From positions 1 through 11,311 of the forward strand of contig NZ_CALHGC010000267.1 in NCBI RefSeq assembly GCF_938029485.1: a DNA stretch of 11,311 nucleotides, written 5' to 3'. Made by a program: the position numbers and the translations under genes. The DNA comes from an uncultured Treponema sp. (GTDB lineage: Bacteria; Spirochaetota; Spirochaetia; Treponematales; Treponemataceae). Shown here one piece after another: positions 7,124-11,311 of the stretch (position 1 is the first letter of the stretch; each line of letters starts with the position of its first letter). Below the pieces are notes generated by a model. It searched no databases, had not been told where the DNA came from, and was given only the letters and a program-made list of their open reading frames with translations.

Positions 7124-8032
7124 ATGAATGTAATAGAAATAAGCGATGTAACAAAAAAGTATAGCGAAGCAACCGTTGTGCATTCGGTTTCTTTTTCCGT
7201 CAAAAAGGGCGAGATATACGGACTGTTGGGAAGAAACGGCGCTGGTAAAACGACGATAATGAAAATGCTGTTAGGGCTTGTAAAACCGACGGAGGGGCAA
7301 GTCCATATCTTAGGCAATGATACCAATACCGGCGAGGGAAAAGCCATATTACGGAAAGTCGGCTGCATCATAGAAAATCCGGGGTTTTACGCCAATTTAA
7401 CGGGAACTGAAAATTTGCATATTTTTGCACGCTTAAAAGCGCTTGACGATGAGGCCGTACAAAAAGCTCTGGCGTTGGTCAATTTACCGTATAACGACAA
7501 AAAACTCTTTTCAAAATATTCACTGGGAATGAAGCAACGATTGGCGATTGCCAATGCCGTTATGCATGATCCTGAAGTGTTGATACTGGATGAGCCTATT
7601 AACGGACTTGATCCTATCGGCATTGCAGAGGTAAGAAAACTGCTTATCGATTTAAAACAATCCGGGGTGAGCATTTTAATATCCAGTCATATATTATCTG
7701 AAATTGAAAGTTTGGCAGACCGCATTGGAATTATCAATGACGGAAAATTGATCGACGAGATACATATCGCTGAATGGCAAAATAAAACCGAAGGCATAAA
7801 AATTTTTATACAGGATACGGAGCATGTAAAAAAAGTTCTTCTTAAAGAAGGGGTAAAGGAATCGGATATCATCTGTTTAGCGGACGGTATTACGGTAAAA
7901 AGCGATATCAGTGTTGCACAGCTTAATACAATTTTTGTCGGTAATGGCATAGAGGTGTCCGGTATTATGAAAGAACGGATGACGCTTGAAGACTATTTTA
8001 AAAAGGTTACGGGAGGTCAAGGAATTGGTTAA
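7124..8032 (+). CDS. ABC transporter ATP-binding protein, BcrA/lantibiotic-immunity type
   Basis: This 302-residue ATPase is best started at ATG 7124, 8 nt after GAGG (7112-7115); a GTG at 7121 would be only 5 nt from it. Motifs in order: Walker A GRNGAGKTT (36-44), the family-typical IIENPGFYANLTGTENL (82-98), signature YSLGMKQR (132-139), Walker B VLILDEP (152-158, catalytic Glu157), D-loop GLDP (161-164) and switch His189. Glu84 occupies the usual Q-loop Gln position, as in the bacitracin (BcrA) and lantibiotic self-protection (SpaF/MutF/EpiF) exporters. A C-terminal regulatory extension covers residues about 215-300. It energises the two permeases that follow, with an 8-nt overlap to the first. 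The likely role is removal of an antimicrobial peptide or membrane-active compound; no peptide, modification or two-component genes are nearby. Confidence 0.9.
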   Translation: MNVIEISDVTKKYSEATVVHSVSFSVKKGEIYGLLGRNGAGKTTIMKMLLGLVKPTEGQVHILGNDTNTGEGKAILRKVGCIIENPGFYANLTGTENLHIFARLKALDDEAVQKALALVNLPYNDKKLFSKYSLGMKQRLAIANAVMHDPEVLILDEPINGLDPIGIAEVRKLLIDLKQSGVSILISSHILSEIESLADRIGIINDGKLIDEIHIAEWQNKTEGIKIFIQDTEHVKKVLLKEGVKESDIICLADGITVKSDISVAQLNTIFVGNGIEVSGIMKERMTLEDYFKKVTGGQGIG

Positions 8033-8759
8033 TGTGCTGGTATCCGAAATACGGAAAAATAAAAGATCAAAAGCGCTCGCTATTTCCGCACTATTAATTG
8101 TCGTCTATGAAGCGATTACCGTTTTTTATACGGTACGTGCGGTAGGCTTATTTGACAATTTTATGTACTTGTATAAATTTGCGTTGAGCTATATGGACTT
8201 TCTCATTCTACCGATGCTATTGCTGTCGTTTATAACGGCAATTTTTTCTACTGACTATAAAAGCGATACGATAAAATACTTATGGACAATTCCGGTGTCA
8301 AAAAAACGGTTTTTCTTTGCGAAAGCCGTATATGTGTTATTGCTGGCATGTATGTTTATGACAGCGGTGTTTGTCATCACCTGCATTGCGGGATACTGCA
8401 GCCGGTTTCGATCCGGTATGGCGGCGGCACTCATTTTACGGTTCTTTTTGCTGTGCGTTTTAAGTTCAGTCTTTGTAACACTGGCTATGCTGCCTGTTTC
8501 GCTTATCACCGTTTTTACAAAGGGGAATACCGTTATCACGAATTTAGCGGGAAGTATATATGTAATTGCATCTTTTTTATCGATGAGATATTTGCAAGGG
8601 ATCAGCCCATTGGCAAGTGTGCCGCATATTATCTGGTATAAGAATTTTGAAGGTGTACAAAATAATCCCCATATCGGTTTATTGCTGATCAATGTGATTG
8701 CCGTATTTATACTCTACCTGATTGCATCGCTGATCATTCTTGAAAAACAGGAAGTATAG
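8025..8759 (+). CDS. ABC-2 type permease subunit 1
   Basis: A TTG start at 8025 is chosen because GGGAGG (8011-8016) lies 8 nt before it and no in-frame ATG exists near; GTG 8034 is the alternative, and the open frame back to 7986 has no support. The 244-residue product begins MVNVLVSEIRKNKRSKALA, typical of lantibiotic-immunity permeases, and has about six hydrophobic segments: ISALLIVVYEAITVFY, LILPMLLLSFITAIF, VYVLLLACMFMTAVFVI, ILRFFLLCVLSSVFVTLAM, NLAGSIYVIASFL and LLLINVIAVFILYLIASLII. The loop TDYKSDTIKYLWTIPVSKKRFFFAK is the coupling region common to ABC-2 permeases. It would form the membrane channel with the next gene. The start overlaps the ATPase gene by 8 nt, implying translational coupling. 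Confidence 0.85.
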   Translation: MVNVLVSEIRKNKRSKALAISALLIVVYEAITVFYTVRAVGLFDNFMYLYKFALSYMDFLILPMLLLSFITAIFSTDYKSDTIKYLWTIPVSKKRFFFAKAVYVLLLACMFMTAVFVITCIAGYCSRFRSGMAAALILRFFLLCVLSSVFVTLAMLPVSLITVFTKGNTVITNLAGSIYVIASFLSMRYLQGISPLASVPHIIWYKNFEGVQNNPHIGLLLINVIAVFILYLIASLIILEKQEV

Positions 8760-8763
8760 GCTT

Positions 8764-9498
8764 ATGAGAATGATAGGAATGCTGTGTGTTGAATTTAAAA
8801 AGCTGAAACGGAAAAAGTTTTTTTGGATACTACTGCTTGTAATTATTATGTCTGCCGTTATACAGGAGCTTATGGGAAAGAGAGTATATAATAATGTTGC
8901 GTATGGCGAAACGTTAGGATTTTTCTTGCATAACGGGCTTATTGTAAACAGTTATTATTTGTTCATACCGATTTTTTCGTTGATAGGGATGGAATTGTTT
9001 TTATTGGAAAGACAAAATAATACGCTTGTCAATATATTAACGGTGCCGATAACAAAAAATATTCTTATTACGATCAAAACCGTTGCGCTCTGTATCATTG
9101 CTCTGTTATATACCGTACTTACGTTTCTTTCGATATGTCTGTTGGAAACAGAATTTAACCTGCATACTATACGAACCAATTTTGTATTGACTCATTTGGC
9201 TGTTTATGTCATTCACGGCATCGTGTGTACTGTCATAGCGATGATGATAATCGGTATTATGCTGCATTTTAAGCAGAGTGCACAGGCAGCTGTAGCAGTA
9301 AGTTTTATTGCCTCTTTTGTCGGAGTTTTTATATCTCAAACACCGCTTCCATATCTTTATTGTGTTAATGCAATGTTTTATCTATCCGGTGCCGCTCAAT
9401 CAACAGGTTTTGAAAAAATGATTGCCGCTATTGTTGTATTGATTGTGTGCGGAGTGACAGGGCTGTTATTTAATACGCTATCGAAGGAAGAATGTTGA
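8764..9498 (+). CDS. ABC-2 type permease subunit 2
   Basis: ATG 8764 follows the previous stop by 4 nt, with AGGA (8749-8752) 11 nt upstream; ATG 8770, with AGG at 8758-8760, is also possible. The product has 244 residues, the same length as subunit 1, and the same plan: a basic amphipathic start (EFKKLKRKKFFW), about six membrane segments (for example ILLLVIIMSAVI, YLFIPIFSLIGMELFLL, TVALCIIALLYTVLTFLSI, AVAVSFIASFVGVFIS and IAAIVVLIVCGVTGLLF) and a coupling loop ERQNNTLVNILTVPITKN. The two permeases are thus paralogous and likely heterodimerise, as in MutE/MutG or SpaE/SpaG pairs. In those operons they protect against lantibiotics; the substrate here is not known. Confidence 0.85.
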   Translation: MRMIGMLCVEFKKLKRKKFFWILLLVIIMSAVIQELMGKRVYNNVAYGETLGFFLHNGLIVNSYYLFIPIFSLIGMELFLLERQNNTLVNILTVPITKNILITIKTVALCIIALLYTVLTFLSICLLETEFNLHTIRTNFVLTHLAVYVIHGIVCTVIAMMIIGIMLHFKQSAQAAVAVSFIASFVGVFISQTPLPYLYCVNAMFYLSGAAQSTGFEKMIAAIVVLIVCGVTGLLFNTLSKEEC

Positions 9499-9526
9499 GA
9501 TAAGTGGAAGGGCTGATGTCATTAAG

Positions 9527-9548
9527 AATATACATTCATGTACATCTG
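9527..9548 (+). repeat. 22-bp direct repeat, left copy
   Basis: The sequence matches 11277-11298 at 20 of 22 positions; the differences are T/C at the tenth base and C/T at the twentieth. The centre (ACATTCATGT) is nearly self-complementary. It lies left of the ATPase gene, its partner right of it, in the same orientation. Confidence 0.65.
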
Positions 9549-9599
9549 AAGATATAGATGAAAATATCAAACGCAGATGCCCCTCCGGCGCTCTGCATC

Positions 9600-9635
9600 G
9601 AGGTATGCTGGTTTACCTGCGGCATTGCATGCCTC
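9600..9635. repeat. Imperfect inverted repeat (hairpin)
   Basis: GAGGTATGC at 9600-9608 is complementary to GCATGCCTC at 9627-9635 except for one U-G pair, with a small nested GGT/ACC stem at 9610-9617. It joins on to the inverted CGATGCAGAGCG copy at 9589-9600, so the whole block 9575-9635 looks like one structured element. Confidence 0.45.
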
Positions 9636-9680
9636 ACCCAATTGTTAATAGATTTAAATTCATTATTTGTCAAGGAGAGT

Positions 9681-9725
9681 ATGAAAAAGCTAAAAAGCAA
9701 TGATCTAGCCTGCTTAATCCTTTAG
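9681..9725 (+). pseudogene. 14-codon ORF with strong ribosome binding site, possible truncated gene start
   Basis: AAGGAG (9672-9677) is followed after only 3 nt by ATG 9681 and MKKLKSNDLACLIL, then TAG. The end overlaps the 3' end of the convergent ATPase gene. The strong site with almost nothing behind it suggests the beginning of a plus-strand gene cut off near 9714. Confidence 0.3.
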
Positions 9726-10985
9726 GCATGTAATCGGAACAACAAACACTCCATCCTCTCGTTTATAGGCAAATGGAGCAACTCCGCATAAAACCATCAA
9801 AAAGGCAGGTTTCTTCATTTTTTCCGTATCAATTTTTGACGTTAATTTCAACAGACTTTCTGCGCCTTCATTGATCGACTGATCCCCTCCCAGTTTTACC
9901 TCAACCAAACCATAGCTGCCGTTTCTTAAATGAATGACAGCATCACATTCAAGACCTGTCTTATCTCTATAATGATATACACTGCCATCCAATGCATCGG
10001 CATATATTCTTAAATCTCTGACACACAAGTTTTCAAATATCAAACCCATAAGCTCCAGATTATTGACCAGATCCGTTGGACCAAGTCCAAGTGCTGCCAC
10101 AGCTATAGACGGATCCACAAAATACCTAGTATCAGAAGTTCGAATAGCCGTTTTTGATCGCAAATTCGGATTCCATGCAGGAGAATCTTCAATGACAAAT
10201 ATTCTTTTCAAAGCATTCAGGTACCCATAAAGAGCTTCCTTATCAAAGGTTTCTACATCATTACTGATTACATCTGATCTGATTGTTTCCAGAGAAGCTT
10301 GTGTTGCAACATTTCTAGCATAGGATTTTAGTATACGTTTTGTTCTTTCAGAATCTCTTTTTACTCTATCGACTCTGGATATATCATCATTTACAACGGC
10401 ATCATAATAATCAAATGCTTGTTTTAATGCGACTTTCTTACCATGATTCAGAGCTGCCGGCCATCCTCCCCGGCAAATCAAAAAAGCAATTTCATCAATA
10501 CTATGATTGTCCACAGTGGATATGTCTTTCTTATTAAACAGATCCATTAATGACACTTGGCCGGTGGAATCTTTGGATTCAAACAGAGACATCGGACGCA
10601 TTTGCATACGCACGATCCGGCCTGTTCCTGTATGCATGCTCTCATCTAACGCAGCAGGAATCGAAGAACCTGTAAGAATGAACTGTCCAAATTCTCCTCT
10701 CCGGTCAACTTCATACCGTACGGCATTCCAGATATTCGTTGCTATCTGCCATTCATCAATCAAATGAGGAACCTCACCTTCAAGAAGATTCGAGGGGTTT
10801 ATTCTTGCCATTTGCTGATACTGCTCCGTCATATCAGGACGATCCATCTCTATAACACTTTTGGCTATATGCTTTGCAGAGGTTGTCTTTCCACACCATT
10901 TAGCACCCTCTATAAGCACAGCGCCTTTAGATTCTAAATGTTCCAGTAAAACTTTATCCGAAACTCTTTGATAGTATTCTTTCAT
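9714..10985 (-). CDS. DUF4143-family AAA ATPase with C-terminal nuclease-like motif
   Basis: This 423-residue protein starts at ATG 10985-10983, 7 nt after GGAGG (complement of 10993-10997). Residues 20-140 form the AAA_14-type ATPase core: Walker A GAKWCGKTT (27-35), Walker B LIDEW (Asp77, Glu78) and a FILTGSS sensor (102-108). The middle has the DUF4143-typical AFLICRGGWPAAL (167-179) and a helical region to about 290; RYFVDPSIAVAALG then opens the C-terminal part. There, IFENLCVRDLRIY, GLECDAVIHL (Asp348) and LVEVKLGG (Glu362-x-Lys364) form a PD-(D/E)XK-like arrangement. The family is widespread and of unproven function; some link it to mobile or defence regions. The 3' end runs up to a truncated plus-strand ORF. 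Length is normal, and nothing is broken. Confidence 0.9.
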   Translation of the reverse strand: MKEYYQRVSDKVLLEHLESKGAVLIEGAKWCGKTTSAKHIAKSVIEMDRPDMTEQYQQMARINPSNLLEGEVPHLIDEWQIATNIWNAVRYEVDRRGEFGQFILTGSSIPAALDESMHTGTGRIVRMQMRPMSLFESKDSTGQVSLMDLFNKKDISTVDNHSIDEIAFLICRGGWPAALNHGKKVALKQAFDYYDAVVNDDISRVDRVKRDSERTKRILKSYARNVATQASLETIRSDVISNDVETFDKEALYGYLNALKRIFVIEDSPAWNPNLRSKTAIRTSDTRYFVDPSIAVAALGLGPTDLVNNLELMGLIFENLCVRDLRIYADALDGSVYHYRDKTGLECDAVIHLRNGSYGLVEVKLGGDQSINEGAESLLKLTSKIDTEKMKKPAFLMVLCGVAPFAYKREDGVFVVPITCLKD

Positions 10986-11014
10986 TGTAAAACCTCCGCC
11001 CAGCCTATATTCAG

Positions 11015-11106
11015 CCGAGTATTTGGCTTATATAAAACCGAGTGTTTGGCTTATATAGAACCGAGTATTCGGACGAATTTTAACCGAGTATTTGGCTTCT
11101 TGTCAA
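11015..11106 (-). repeat. Four 23-bp tandem repeats in the ATPase promoter region
   Basis: Units at 11015-11037, 11038-11060, 11061-11083 and 11084-11106 repeat with exactly constant 23-bp spacing. Each plus-strand unit begins CCGAGTATTTGG or a close variant (GT instead of AT in unit 2, TTCGG in unit 3). The first 15 bases of units 1 and 4 are identical; tails diverge. The 12-bp core is an imperfect dyad of form CCRARTAYTYGG. In the coding sense each unit ends in CCAAATACTCGG. Such spacing suggests cooperative protein binding. Confidence 0.85.
11077..11106 (-). promoter_or_regulatory. Promoter of the ATPase gene, embedded in the repeats
   Basis: On the minus strand a perfect TTGACA (complement of 11101-11106) is followed by an 18-nt spacer and TAAAAT (complement of 11077-11082). 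The -35 box is the variable tail of repeat 4, the -10 box is the variable tail of repeat 3, and the dyad core of repeat 4 fills the spacer. Transcription would start near 11070, leaving a leader of about 85 nt that carries repeats 1 and 2. Binding at the cores would block or restrict RNA polymerase. Confidence 0.65.
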
Positions 11107-11229
11107 TCCGGCGGACATGAAAATAGCATACACAGTGACGGTATTACGAAAGATTTTGGCGTATGGGATTCTCCAGATGAATTAGTGAAAAATCATCATA
11201 CGGTTCTGAGCATTTGTTATCTGTCTTGA
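11107..11229 (+). pseudogene. Coding-like C-terminal remnant, unknown
   Basis: The frame ending at TGA 11227-11229 reads ENSIHSDGITKDFGVWDSP and then DELVKNHHTVLSICYLS. The composition is protein-like and starts just past the last 23-bp repeat. It has no start codon; upstream the same frame runs into the repeats. It may be the 3' end of a gene cut by the arrival of the ATPase unit. No family was recognised. Confidence 0.3.
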
Positions 11230-11311
11230 TTGATAAGAATGCTAATTCAGAACCTCCACGGATGCCATCGCAACCAAATATACATCCATGTACATTTGGT
11301 TGCTTCGAGTT
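11230..11311. other. Right-hand non-coding flank
   Basis: No gene is visible; together with 10986-11229 this makes over 300 bases without an intact gene. The flank holds the large inverted repeat and the right copy of the 22-bp repeat. Confidence 0.5.
11270..11303. repeat. 34-bp inverted repeat
   Basis: Arms of 16 bp at 11270-11285 and 11288-11303 (GCAACCAAAT at one end, ATTTGGTTGC at the other) are complementary with one mismatch around a 2-nt centre. There is no T-run on either side, so a classic terminator is unlikely. It contains the right copy of the 22-bp repeat (11277-11298). Confidence 0.75.

Larger units (their letters stand above)
9499..9713. other. Intergenic region between the ABC operon and the ATPase gene
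   Basis: These 215 bases hold no clear gene beyond the start of a 14-codon ORF at 9681. They carry a 22-bp sequence (9527-9548) that recurs at 11277-11298, the inverted copy of CGATGCAGAGCG (9589-9600), and a long imperfect hairpin: GAGGTATGC (9600-9608) pairs with GCATGCCTC (9627-9635). None has the T-run of a standard terminator. Confidence 0.5.

Noticed and set aside
7078..7164. 28-codon ORF in the leader of the ABC operon (MSYERFLDIGVRG...) overlapping the ATPase start
   Set aside because: It is out of frame with the ATPase, has a weak ribosome binding site, and its C-terminal half is just another frame of the ATPase gene. Leader-peptide control is possible but unsupported.
11015..11106. 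The 23-bp repeats as a CRISPR array
   Set aside because: Units abut with no spacers, only four copies exist, and they overlap a promoter.

Overview
The window looks like a chromosomal segment of a host-associated spirochaete, most likely an oral-type Treponema. The reasons are the relaxed lipobox (FYSC) on a large HtrA-type lipoprotein, the pairing of that protease with a secreted TPR protein directly behind a tilS end, and general resemblance of the HicB and BrnA remnants and the DUF4143 ATPase to Treponema accessory genes. The species is not determinable from sequence alone.

Layout. (1) 1-4323, plus strand, one tight operon: the 3' end of tilS, a secreted TPR protein with five D-x-[DN]-x-[DN] acidic-loop motifs, and a lipoprotein serine protease with two PDZ-like regions joined by a repetitive linker. 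Gaps are 1 nt and a 4-nt overlap, so the last two genes are probably translationally coupled and may act together outside the inner membrane. (2) 4324-5886: a YihX-like HAD hydrolase and an HD-domain phosphohydrolase, each with its own ribosome binding site. (3) 5887-6950: an accessory patch with a HicB antitoxin that lost its N-terminus, a short membrane ORF, a 28-codon minus-strand ORF and a BrnA-type antitoxin with no visible BrnT toxin. It looks like a toxin-antitoxin graveyard. (4) 6951-9498: a good promoter and a three-gene ABC-2 exporter operon of the bacitracin/lantibiotic-immunity type (ATPase plus two permeases of 244 aa each). (5) 9499-11311: a minus-strand DUF4143-family ATPase. 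Its promoter lies inside four head-to-tail 23-bp repeats with an imperfect dyad core, and near-identical 22-bp sequences flank the whole unit. A 14-codon gene start on its left and a coding-looking C-terminal remnant on its right hint that the ATPase unit landed inside, or replaced, another gene.

The most interesting parts are the ATPase with its repeat-embedded promoter and flanking repeats, and the TPR/acidic-loop protein coupled to the HtrA lipoprotein. No RNA genes, CRISPR arrays or recognisable insertion sequences were seen.
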